DNA of 64,000 bases from Lachnospiraceae bacterium (GTDB lineage: Bacteria; Bacillota; Clostridia; Lachnospirales; Lachnospiraceae). The DNA lies in contig CAAGSD010000084.1 in assembly GCA_900772845.1 (NCBI GenBank), positions 1 to 64,000 on the forward strand. The letters run 5' to 3'. Positions within the stretch are counted from its first letter, which is position 1. Each line of letters starts with the position of its first letter. Shown piece after piece: positions 44,998 to 52,109 of the stretch. The notes under the pieces are model-generated. The model worked only from the letters and a program-made list of their open reading frames with translations. It had not been told where the DNA came from and searched no databases. The translations under genes and the position numbers were made by a program.

Positions 44998-45462
44998 ATG
45001 AAGCATTCAGCGGAATATTATATTGAACATTTGGAAATGGAGCCCCATGTGGAGGGTGGCTATTTTAAAGAATGTCTGTTGGAAAAGGAAGAGAGGAACC
45101 TGTGGAGCAGCATCTATTTCATGCTGGCGAAAGGGGAGGTGTCCCACTTTCATCGTCTGCAATCGGACGAGGTGTGGTATTATCATGACGGCAATGCGTT
45201 GACAATCTATATGATCGATGAAGCCGGAAAACTCACGGCGGCAAAGCTGGGGCTGGATCTGGAAAAGGGTGAAGTGCCACAGGTGCTGGTGCCCAAGGGG
45301 ATGATCTTCGGTTCTGCTATGGAAGAGGATGGTTTCAGCCTGGTAGGATGCATGGTATCGCCCTGTTTTAAATATGAGGAATTTGAACTGTTTGAGAGAA
45401 AAGAATTGCTGGAAAAATTCCCTGAGCATGAAGAGGTAATCCGCCGTCTTACCAGAGAGTAA
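44998..45462 (+). CDS. Cupin_5 (DUF985) family protein
   Basis: 154 residues of the DUF985 cupin fold. Conserved features are EPHVEGGYFKE, SSIYFML, SHFHRLQSDEVWYYHDG (the cupin metal/histidine segment) and FGLVGCMVSPCF-like FSLVGCMVSP near the end. It is a small cytoplasmic beta-barrel protein; members may be sugar isomerases or epimerases but the role is not settled. It is alone on its strand and divergent from luxS, with about 105 bp between start codons. Confidence 0.88.
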   Translation: MKHSAEYYIEHLEMEPHVEGGYFKECLLEKEERNLWSSIYFMLAKGEVSHFHRLQSDEVWYYHDGNALTIYMIDEAGKLTAAKLGLDLEKGEVPQVLVPKGMIFGSAMEEDGFSLVGCMVSPCFKYEEFELFERKELLEKFPEHEEVIRRLTRE

Positions 45463-45495
45463 GCACTTACATTCACAAATTAACGCAATAAAGCG

Positions 45496-45524
45496 TTGCA
45501 ATGTATCATTGTGTGTGATATACT
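45496..45524 (+). promoter_or_regulatory. Promoter of the lipoprotein gene at 45608
   Basis: TTGCAA (45496-45501) and TATACT (45519-45524) are separated by 17 bp. A hairpin CATGCA-ACGGC-TGCATG lies at the start of the predicted transcript. Confidence 0.6.
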
Positions 45525-45607
45525 GACCTCGCATGCAACGGCTGCATGTAATATAACTGTTCAAAATATGTTTTTGGACAGTGTACATATGAGAGGGAGA
45601 AAAGAAA

Positions 45608-46192
45608 ATGAGAAAATTTGCCGGAATTATTGTAGCTGCAGTACTGACTTTCAGTCTGACCGGATGTGGTCCTGTAGACAGTGCAGTTCAGAACCTGGTG
45701 GGAGCTGTATCCAACAGCGCAGGCAGAGACAGCGGTGTGGTAACTGCAGATGATGACGGATATGCAGAAGGTCGTATCGGAGATGTGATGAGAACATATT
45801 TCTTCGATTATACAGTGAATAATGCATATACCTGCGAGGAATTTGAAGGCTATACACCTGCGGAAGGGAATAAGCTTCTGGTAACAGAACTTACAGTGAA
45901 GAATACAGATCGTTCTACCGTGACCATGTATGATACCGATTTCCAGATCCAGTGGGGCGATGATGACGACGATGAAGCTTTTGATGTACCGATTACCTAT
46001 TATAGCGATGCAGTAAGCGCTGATCAGCTGCCGGAAGAGTATGATCTGTCTGTCAATGAAGAGAGAACCGGTCTGCTGGTATTTGAAGTACCCGAGGATA
46101 CCAGGGATTATTCCATCTCTTATCTGGAGCAGTTCTCCAATGATACCGAAGGAGATGTGTTCTTCGTATTCTTCACTGCAAAGGATAAGTAA
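45608..46192 (+). CDS. DUF4352-like lipoprotein
   Basis: 194 residues with a lipoprotein signal: basic MRKF, a hydrophobic core, and the lipobox LTGC, placing Cys20 at the mature N-terminus. After a Ser/Asp-rich linker the region YFFDYTVNNAYTCEEFEGYTP to KLLVTELTVKNTDRST matches the immunoglobulin-like DUF4352/TRF2-type fold common in Firmicute lipoproteins. An acidic run WGDDDDDEAF may bind calcium or be structural. It is anchored on the outer face of the membrane. Function unknown. It has its own promoter and terminator. Confidence 0.8.
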   Translation: MRKFAGIIVAAVLTFSLTGCGPVDSAVQNLVGAVSNSAGRDSGVVTADDDGYAEGRIGDVMRTYFFDYTVNNAYTCEEFEGYTPAEGNKLLVTELTVKNTDRSTVTMYDTDFQIQWGDDDDDEAFDVPITYYSDAVSADQLPEEYDLSVNEERTGLLVFEVPEDTRDYSISYLEQFSNDTEGDVFFVFFTAKDK

Positions 46193-46215
46193 GATCAACT
46201 GAATTATATTATTAA

Positions 46216-46261
46216 GAAAAAGGATCGTAGTACTGTGGATTAAAGTGCTACGATCTTTTTT
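46216..46261 (+). terminator. Terminator after the DUF4352-like lipoprotein gene
   Basis: GATCGTAG and CTACGATC, extended by AAA/TTT and an inner ACT/AGT, form the stem; TTTTTT follows. Confidence 0.88.
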
Positions 46262-46302
46262 GCTGTTTATTTTTAATTTATAATTATATAATTTTTCCTT
46301 AA

Positions 46303-46331
46303 TTGACATACTAATATCTAGGTGTTATAGT
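46303..46331 (+). promoter_or_regulatory. hsp20 promoter with a long leader
   Basis: TTGACA (46303-46308), 17 bp, TATAGT (46326-46331): a strong SigA promoter. It lies ~165 bp before the hsp20 start, giving a long untranslated leader with a small GTATC-GTAG-GATAC hairpin near 46455-46468. No CIRCE element is present. Confidence 0.8.
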
Positions 46332-46496
46332 ACAACTAGAACAAAGGAAAGGAAGAAAGATCAAGAGATCACAAGAAGATCGGGATCAATAATCCAGCAC
46401 CGGTTCGGAAATCCGATGGCGTTTGCCAGAGGATGGAAAAGGTAAGAGGTATCGTAGGATACAGACATATGTTTAATAGAAAAGGAGAGATGACTT

Positions 46497-46961
46497 ATGT
46501 TATTACCTAGCATTTTTGGAGAGAACTTATTTGATGACTTTTTTGATGATGTACCTTTCTTTGACAACAGAGCAGAGAATCAGATAGAGAAGAAACTGTA
46601 TGGCAGACATGCACACAATGTAATGAAGACCGATATCAAGGAGACCGATGATGGCTATGAACTGATCGTTGATCTGCCCGGCTTCAAGAAAGATGAGATC
46701 AAAGTATCTCTGGAGGATGGTTATCTGACCATCGAGGCTGCCAAGGGTCTGGACGAGGATGAGCAGGAGAAGAAATCCGGCAAGTATATCCGCAAGGAGC
46801 GTTATGCAGGTGCCTGCCAGCGTAGCTTCTATGTGGGTGAGAACCTGACCCAGGAGGATATCAAGGGTGAGTTCAAGCATGGTATCCTGACCCTGAATGT
46901 GCCTAAGAAGGAAGCAAAGCCTGCGGTAGAGACCAATAAATACATCGCAATCGAAGGATAA
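46497..46961 (+). CDS. Hsp20/alpha-crystallin family small heat-shock protein
   Basis: 154 residues. The alpha-crystallin domain runs from about residue 40 to 140, with VDLPGFKKDEIKVSLEDGYLTIEA in its first half and FKHGILTLNVPKK near the end; the latter holds the conserved GxLxxxxP motif. The N-terminus MLLPSIFGENLFDDFF is the usual hydrophobic oligomer arm. It is an ATP-independent chaperone that holds unfolding proteins. AAGGAGA precedes the start. Codon use is strongly biased, which suggests high expression. Confidence 0.93.
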   Translation: MLLPSIFGENLFDDFFDDVPFFDNRAENQIEKKLYGRHAHNVMKTDIKETDDGYELIVDLPGFKKDEIKVSLEDGYLTIEAAKGLDEDEQEKKSGKYIRKERYAGACQRSFYVGENLTQEDIKGEFKHGILTLNVPKKEAKPAVETNKYIAIEG

Positions 46962-46973
46962 TCTTTTAAATAC

Positions 46974-47007
46974 AAAAACCGTTGCCCCGTAAGGGACAGC
47001 GGTTTTT
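46974..47007. terminator. Bidirectional terminator between hsp20 and the PilZ gene
   Basis: AAAAACCG and CGGTTTTT with inner TGCCCC/GGGACA pairing and a GTAA tetraloop; serves both convergent genes. Confidence 0.88.
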
Positions 47008-47015
47008 GCGTATAT

Positions 47016-47678
47016 TCAGGACTGCTGGCGTTTCCGCAGGACAGCCCGTTCCTTTTTTATAATATACTGTTCCAGTCCCGGCACCGGATTGTTCAGGCGG
47101 CAGCCGTAGAGGAACAGTCCGTTTTCCAGCTCCTGTGTCCGTGCCACAAGGCCATAGAGATGAAAGTTAAAATTCTCAGCGGTCTCGTCCATGTGGTCAT
47201 TCAGAACCGCATGGACCGTCTGGTTGACCTCTAACTTCAAGTCTTCCCTGCTGACCACGGAAAAACCGTCGTAGCTGATATCCTTAATAATGGCATCGTG
47301 GGCGGCACGGTTCAGACCGCATTGTATGGCAGTCTCAATGCCGACGTAGCAGCGGTAGCTATGTCGTCGGTTATAGGTCTTGCTTCCGGCGATGGAGGAG
47401 ACAGTATAGCACAGTGTTCCATCGGAAAGCTTTACTACATTGGTAGTAACGTTTTTGAACAGCTGCGGTTTATCCTCCGGAAGTGTGACAATGAGATCTA
47501 CGACCAGTCCTTTTCCACGGAAAGAGATAATTTTATCATCAGTAAACACACCCTGCGCCAGCAAAGTGTGCTTGCGAGGATATACCTCCAGAATTTTGGA
47601 TTCAAATTGAAGCTGCTCGGTATTAAGATTGATCAAAAAGCTAAGGGATAACCCTGCTGTCAAGTCATCGATCTGCAT
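47016..47678 (-). CDS. PilZ domain protein (YcgR-like c-di-GMP receptor)
   Basis: 220 residues. The C-terminal PilZ domain has the c-di-GMP binding pair: RHSYR (R105-x3-R109) and DISYDG (D133-x-S-x2-G138). The N-terminal ~95 residues form a beta-rich YcgR-type flagellar-brake-like domain. Such proteins bind cyclic-di-GMP and then act on motility or secretion partners. No flagellar gene is in the window. An HD-GYP protein (5701) and a GGDEF protein (50815) are the other c-di-GMP genes here. It lies 33 bp after the CmpB-type gene. Confidence 0.88.
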   Translation of the reverse strand: MQIDDLTAGLSLSFLINLNTEQLQFESKILEVYPRKHTLLAQGVFTDDKIISFRGKGLVVDLIVTLPEDKPQLFKNVTTNVVKLSDGTLCYTVSSIAGSKTYNRRHSYRCYVGIETAIQCGLNRAAHDAIIKDISYDGFSVVSREDLKLEVNQTVHAVLNDHMDETAENFNFHLYGLVARTQELENGLFLYGCRLNNPVPGLEQYIIKKERAVLRKRQQS

Positions 47679-47711
47679 AAGTCTGGTGATCTCCCATCTT
47701 TACAAAATCAT

Positions 47712-49079
47712 TTAATTCACCATTTTTGCATTCGGATAGATGCGTTCCATCCGTGCATCCGGATAATGCGTATCTAAAAATTGTTCCAGTCCGTTAAGCT
47801 CTGTAGTTTCCACGGAATAGGAAGCACCGTTGCGCTCCGTATATCTGGCCAGCGCCAGTGCGGAGATCAACATGTTCACAATCATAAATACAATCAAAAT
47901 ATTGCAGACAATTGTGCCGGTTCTTTTCGGAATTCTTTCAATCCAGCCGGAAAGCTTCGGATAGATCAGTTTCAGCCATACCACAGCGGCAATTCCCCAG
48001 AAGAAGCAGTACAACAGGTTGATACGGCCGCCTAAGTTAAAGGCAAATCCACTGTAGTCCCAGAAAATTGTACCAAAGACCATTTCCGTGAAGACGCTGC
48101 AGATATATTCATAGGCACCGCCCAACAAAGTTCCGGCTATGAAGATGGATCCATCACTCTTATTACGGTAACGATAAAGGAGCAGGGTCAGGAAGGCGCA
48201 GCCCAAACCCCAGACAATACTGAATGGTCCATAGATCACACTGCTGCGGCTCATCCAGACACCGGCGGTGATACGGCAGAAGATCGTCTCTGTAATGTCG
48301 CCTAAAAAAGCACCGATGAAAAAGAGGGAAAACAGCTTGTAAAAGCAGCAGCCCTCAGCAAAAACAGTGGACTTTTTATGTTCGGCTCTGGCTTTTACCA
48401 GGGCATCCAGGCTGATGGCGGGATAAGATTTCTGCAGACGCTTCTGAATATGCCTGGTCAGGGCATTTTCCAGGAAACGGGAGGTCTGGCCCAGGCCCTC
48501 TGTGATCTGATCCAGCCGAGCGGACTGCTTTTCCAGAGAGGCTTCCACCCGGTGCTTTGCCTGTACCTGTAGGCTTAAAGTAGATAAAGCGGAACCAACG
48601 GTGTCCAACAGGAGCAGCCCACCCAGCACTAACAGAAGTACAACGGAAAGCAGGTGTGGAATGCGGTCAAAAAGTCCGCATAATAACGGATCTGCAAACA
48701 TTACCGTTACAACACTTAAAGCACCCCACAGCAGGGAAAAAGGCAGACAGATGTAGCCGCCTACGTTGTAGTGGAAACGGGAGTAATCCCACAGCTTTTT
48801 CTTATAGACCTTTTCGAAGAACATGCCGGTGGAATATTCCAGCAGGGAAGCCAGTACAAAGCCACCCAGAAACAGGAAAAACGGGTCTTCCGTCAGTTCC
48901 GGCAGGAAGATCTCGAACAATATGGCACCGAAACCGTAGATCGGGCACAGGGGACCTGCTACGAAACCACGGTTGACGAACTTCCGATGCTGCACTGCGG
49001 CAGCACATACCTCAATACACCATCCGATAAAGGAATAGAAGAAAAACAGCCAGAACAGGGATAACCAGGTTATTGTCAT
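47712..49079 (-). CDS. CmpB-type (ABC_trans_CmpB) membrane protein with internal duplication
   Basis: 455 residues. The family unit appears twice. First is FFFYSFIGWCIEV, NRGFVAGPLCPIYGFGA, WDYSRFHYNVGGYI; second is FFIGAFLGDITETIF, SSVIYGPFSIVWGLG, WDYSGFAFNLGGRI. A helical cytoplasmic segment of ~90 residues joins the halves. Single-unit proteins of this family are annotated as putative ABC-transporter type IV permeases, but no ATPase partner is present. About 11-12 membrane helices are predicted. The duplicated form suggests an internally pseudo-symmetric pair. The ~60-residue C-terminal tail after the last helix is unusual. Confidence 0.82.
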   Translation of the reverse strand: MTITWLSLFWLFFFYSFIGWCIEVCAAAVQHRKFVNRGFVAGPLCPIYGFGAILFEIFLPELTEDPFFLFLGGFVLASLLEYSTGMFFEKVYKKKLWDYSRFHYNVGGYICLPFSLLWGALSVVTVMFADPLLCGLFDRIPHLLSVVLLLVLGGLLLLDTVGSALSTLSLQVQAKHRVEASLEKQSARLDQITEGLGQTSRFLENALTRHIQKRLQKSYPAISLDALVKARAEHKKSTVFAEGCCFYKLFSLFFIGAFLGDITETIFCRITAGVWMSRSSVIYGPFSIVWGLGCAFLTLLLYRYRNKSDGSIFIAGTLLGGAYEYICSVFTEMVFGTIFWDYSGFAFNLGGRINLLYCFFWGIAAVVWLKLIYPKLSGWIERIPKRTGTIVCNILIVFMIVNMLISALALARYTERNGASYSVETTELNGLEQFLDTHYPDARMERIYPNAKMVN

Positions 49080-49168
49080 AGGGGCACCTCTTTCGCCGAA
49101 CTTTGTCGAACACTATCTTGTTTCATCATATCACAACGGCATGATAGAAACCATGACTAAATTACAAT

Positions 49169-49221
49169 GTTGGAAAAATGTACAAAATGGTGATAAAAAC
49201 CGTTGGAAAAGTGTACGAAAT
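49169..49221. repeat. Pair of 20-bp direct repeats upstream of the CmpB-type gene
   Basis: GTTGGAAAAATGTACAAAAT (49169-49188) and GTTGGAAAAGTGTACGAAAT (49202-49221) differ at two positions and start 33 bp apart (about three helical turns). They lie ~90-140 bp upstream of the minus-strand gene at 49079, a typical place for operator sites. Confidence 0.5.
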
Positions 49222-49577
49222 CAGCCTAAACATTGTAGGAAAGAATTATATTCTTCGGTAGGCTCTACACGGTAATTTCCCTGCCCCATCTGAACTAAGA
49301 TTTCGGAAATCTCGGCGATATGATTTAACTCCTCCCATTCCTTGTCTGTTAGACTGTCCTGCTGCAGACCTTCCCATGCAATGTCACAATTCTTGTCCTC
49401 GTGTAATTCCTTCATATTGTTGTAATAGGTCTTATCTCCGGTGATGGCATAAGGCTGTACGGCAGCGGTCAACGTTTTGGAATCCAGGCGGTATTGGTTC
49501 ATATACATGGTAGCTTCCAGCTGTTGAGAATTGATCCGGCTCAGATATAGATTGGATCCCACGAACAGGATCAGCAT
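49221..49577 (-). pseudogene. Methyl-accepting chemotaxis protein, N-terminal remnant
   Basis: The 118-codon frame resembles the membrane helix and four-helix sensor region of clostridial chemoreceptors: MLILFVGSNLYLSRINSQQLEA, then AVQPYAITGDKTYYNNM, then CDIAWEGLQQDSLTDKEWEELN. It stops ~30 residues later, before any HAMP or signalling domain. Upstream codons continue the helix (RILIISIV) but no start codon with a ribosome site is found before an in-frame stop. Both ends are therefore lost. It sits between the CmpB-type gene and the sugar-binding lipoprotein and probably marks an old rearrangement. Confidence 0.6.
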
Positions 49578-49772
49578 AACGATGCTGATGATCAGTATCC
49601 GATAGGTAGACCTTGTAAAAAATATAGAAAAAGCGTAAAATTATTTTGAGAACCACCGGTGATGGCTTGCACCCTATACAGGAAGATGGTACTATAAAAA
49701 GTAAGAGACATGATTCGGAAAAGAGAAGATAACGGTAAAAATAACGATAAATAAAGAACCAGGGGTGGTTAC

Positions 49773-50798
49773 ATGAAAAAAAGAATAGTTGCCGTGACTT
49801 GTGTGCTGATGTTTTGTCTGGGATTGATCGGATGTGGGACTCAACGAGCCGACAAAACGCAGCAACTGATCCGGGGTGCGGCACCGGGGTATAATGACGG
49901 TCTCATCCGGGTGGGGATGATCCAGACGGGAAAAGAGTCTGACTGGAGAGATGCCAATACCAATGATTATCTGAATACTTTCACCAAAGAAAGAGGATAC
50001 GATCTGATCTATATCGACGGCAATTCCAGTTCGGAGCGCCAGGTAAAAGCCATGTACGATCTGATCCAGCAGAAAGTAGATTATATTATCCTGCAGCCCA
50101 TCGTGGAGACCGGATGGGAGGATGCCATACATGCTGCAAAGGAAGCAGGGATACCGGTCATCGTAGCGGATCGTAAAATCGCTGTGGATGAAACGGAATA
50201 CGTGTCCTGGATTGGTTCGGATTTTGAAGAGGAAGGCCGGAAAGCTGTAACGTGGCTGGATCAGTATTTAACAGAGCAGGGACGGGAAAACGAGACAATC
50301 CACATTGTCCTGCTGGAAGGAACTGAAGGAGCTACCGCTGCCATCGGAAGAACGAATGGTATTTTACATGGAGTGGAGGAACACCCGAACTGGACCATCG
50401 TAGACAGGGGATGTGCCAATTTCACTCAGGGAGAAGGCCAGACCTATATGGAAAATCTGCTCAGCAAAGGAACGGTAAAGGATATTGATGTTATCATTTC
50501 GGAAAATGATAACATGATCTTTGGTGCCATGAAAGCACTGGACCGGAACGGCATGAGCTATGGGCCTGAGGGAGACATCATTATGATCTCCTTTGACGCT
50601 TTGTACGAAAGCTTTGAAAATATGATGGCGGGGAAATTACATGCCACCGTGGAGTGTAATCCACTGTTGGCATCCACGGTGGAGACGGTCATAGAAGAAC
50701 TGGAAGCCGGCAGAGAGGTGGACAAGATCTATAACACTGAGGAAAACATCTATACCTATGAAAATGCAGCCGACTATATAGATCAGAGAAAGTATTGA
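49773..50798 (+). CDS. Sugar-binding lipoprotein of the ribose/galactose (Peripla_BP_4) family
   Basis: 341 residues. The signal peptide ends in the lipobox LIGC, giving an anchored extracellular protein. Type I periplasmic-binding-protein features follow: IRVGMIQTGKESDWR, VDYIILQPIVETGWEDAI, AGIPVIVADRKI, IIMISFDALYESF. Relatives are YtfQ and CUT2-type sugar-binding proteins. No permease or ATPase follows; the next gene, 16 bp on, is a membrane diguanylate cyclase. It is therefore more likely a sensor subunit than a transport subunit. The ligand (furanose or pyranose sugar, or AI-2-like) is unknown. Confidence 0.85.
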   Translation: MKKRIVAVTCVLMFCLGLIGCGTQRADKTQQLIRGAAPGYNDGLIRVGMIQTGKESDWRDANTNDYLNTFTKERGYDLIYIDGNSSSERQVKAMYDLIQQKVDYIILQPIVETGWEDAIHAAKEAGIPVIVADRKIAVDETEYVSWIGSDFEEEGRKAVTWLDQYLTEQGRENETIHIVLLEGTEGATAAIGRTNGILHGVEEHPNWTIVDRGCANFTQGEGQTYMENLLSKGTVKDIDVIISENDNMIFGAMKALDRNGMSYGPEGDIIMISFDALYESFENMMAGKLHATVECNPLLASTVETVIEELEAGREVDKIYNTEENIYTYENAADYIDQRKY

Positions 50799-50814
50799 TT
50801 TCCGAGGATGACGA

Positions 50815-52095
50815 ATGAAAAAATCATTAAAGTATAAAATCGTTCAGGCTATTGTTATCATCGTATGCATTATGGACGTGAGCTTCATATTTGTAAACTA
50901 CGTCAATTATATGAATGTCAATCGGAATTACACAGATTCTCTGGCGCAGACTGTGGCGAATACCTGCAGACTGGTGGTAGATGGAGACAGTGTAACGGGC
51001 TATCTGGACAACAGACGGAGAAATACGGCGTATTACGAGGTATGGAATAAACTCATTGACTATCGCAACACCAGTGAAAACGTAATGCAGATCAGTGTGG
51101 TCAATTTCAGGGATGGCGGAGGATGTTATGTGTATGACACAGATCTGACAGAAAACGGTGCCTTTTTAGGAGATATCCGCCCCTATGATGAGGTACAGAA
51201 TGCTATAAAAGACGAGTTGATCGCATGTGAGAAAATAGAACCGTTAGAGTATAACGGAAGAAGCGATTACTACATTCCGCTGAATTCCTCATACAATATT
51301 CCGGTGGCTTATATTATCGTAGGAATTTCCACAGAAAATGTCAGAAGGGAGCAATTGATTTATTTAGGGTATATTACCATCATTGTTACATCGATTACGG
51401 TGCTTTTCGGAGTCTTTATGATCTGGTTTATGCAGCACAATGTGCTGGGACCGTTAAATGCCATGTCCAAGGCGGCTTCCAGCTATTCTATTGACATTTT
51501 GCGGGATGGTAAGGAATCTCCCATCAGCCGGATGAACATCAGAACCGGAGATGAACTGGAACGGCTGTGTGAATCCATGAAGAAAATGGAGCATGATATC
51601 ATTGCGTCCAGTTCCCAGCTGGCTATTGCCGATTGGAACAGCAATCATGACAGCATGACGCAGCTCTACAACAAGAGACACTACAAAGAACAGTTAAAAG
51701 AACTGCAGAATGACAGTACCATCGGTGTAATTTATTTCGACATTGACAATTTGAAACGCATGAATGATACCTTCGGACATGAAAAAGGCGATGCTGTGAT
51801 CCTGAAAGCAGCGGAATTTATCCGGAGGTATCTCACGGAGCAAGCAAGAGGATTCCGTATCGGCGGAGATGAATTTGTAATGCTGATCAGAGATTGTACG
51901 GAAGAAAAAGTACAGGAACTGGTAAGTACCATGCGTGGAGATGAGAAAGGAAATTTATCGGATATAACAGCAGAGTTTTACTGCCGTCTTGCAATCGGCG
52001 GAGCCTTTCGCAAGACAGCAGAAACTCTGCAAGAAACCATAAAACGGGCAGATGATGAAATGTACAAGAATAAACATTCCGTGAGAAAAGCCTGA
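50815..52095 (+). CDS. Membrane diguanylate cyclase with extracellular sensor domain
   Basis: 426 residues. Helix 1 is at about residues 8-30 and helix 2 at about 182-206, flanking a ~150-residue extracellular sensor loop. A HAMP-like segment follows. The GGDEF domain begins near residue 275, with DIDNLKRMNDTFGHEKGD and the active motif RIGGDEF (residues ~348-354). There is no RxxD inhibitory site before the motif, so product inhibition is unlikely. It would make cyclic-di-GMP from GTP. Its start lies 16 bp after the sugar-binding lipoprotein gene, which suggests the lipoprotein presents a ligand to this receptor. Confidence 0.9.
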   Translation: MKKSLKYKIVQAIVIIVCIMDVSFIFVNYVNYMNVNRNYTDSLAQTVANTCRLVVDGDSVTGYLDNRRRNTAYYEVWNKLIDYRNTSENVMQISVVNFRDGGGCYVYDTDLTENGAFLGDIRPYDEVQNAIKDELIACEKIEPLEYNGRSDYYIPLNSSYNIPVAYIIVGISTENVRREQLIYLGYITIIVTSITVLFGVFMIWFMQHNVLGPLNAMSKAASSYSIDILRDGKESPISRMNIRTGDELERLCESMKKMEHDIIASSSQLAIADWNSNHDSMTQLYNKRHYKEQLKELQNDSTIGVIYFDIDNLKRMNDTFGHEKGDAVILKAAEFIRRYLTEQARGFRIGGDEFVMLIRDCTEEKVQELVSTMRGDEKGNLSDITAEFYCRLAIGGAFRKTAETLQETIKRADDEMYKNKHSVRKA

Positions 52096-52109
52096 AATTT
52101 TAGGCTTTA
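52087..52109. terminator. Hairpin terminator overlapping the convergent gene ends
   Basis: AAAGCCT and AGGCTTT around an AT-rich loop; it includes the stop codon of the cyclase gene and touches the end of the lyase gene. It is short and only moderately strong. Confidence 0.55.
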
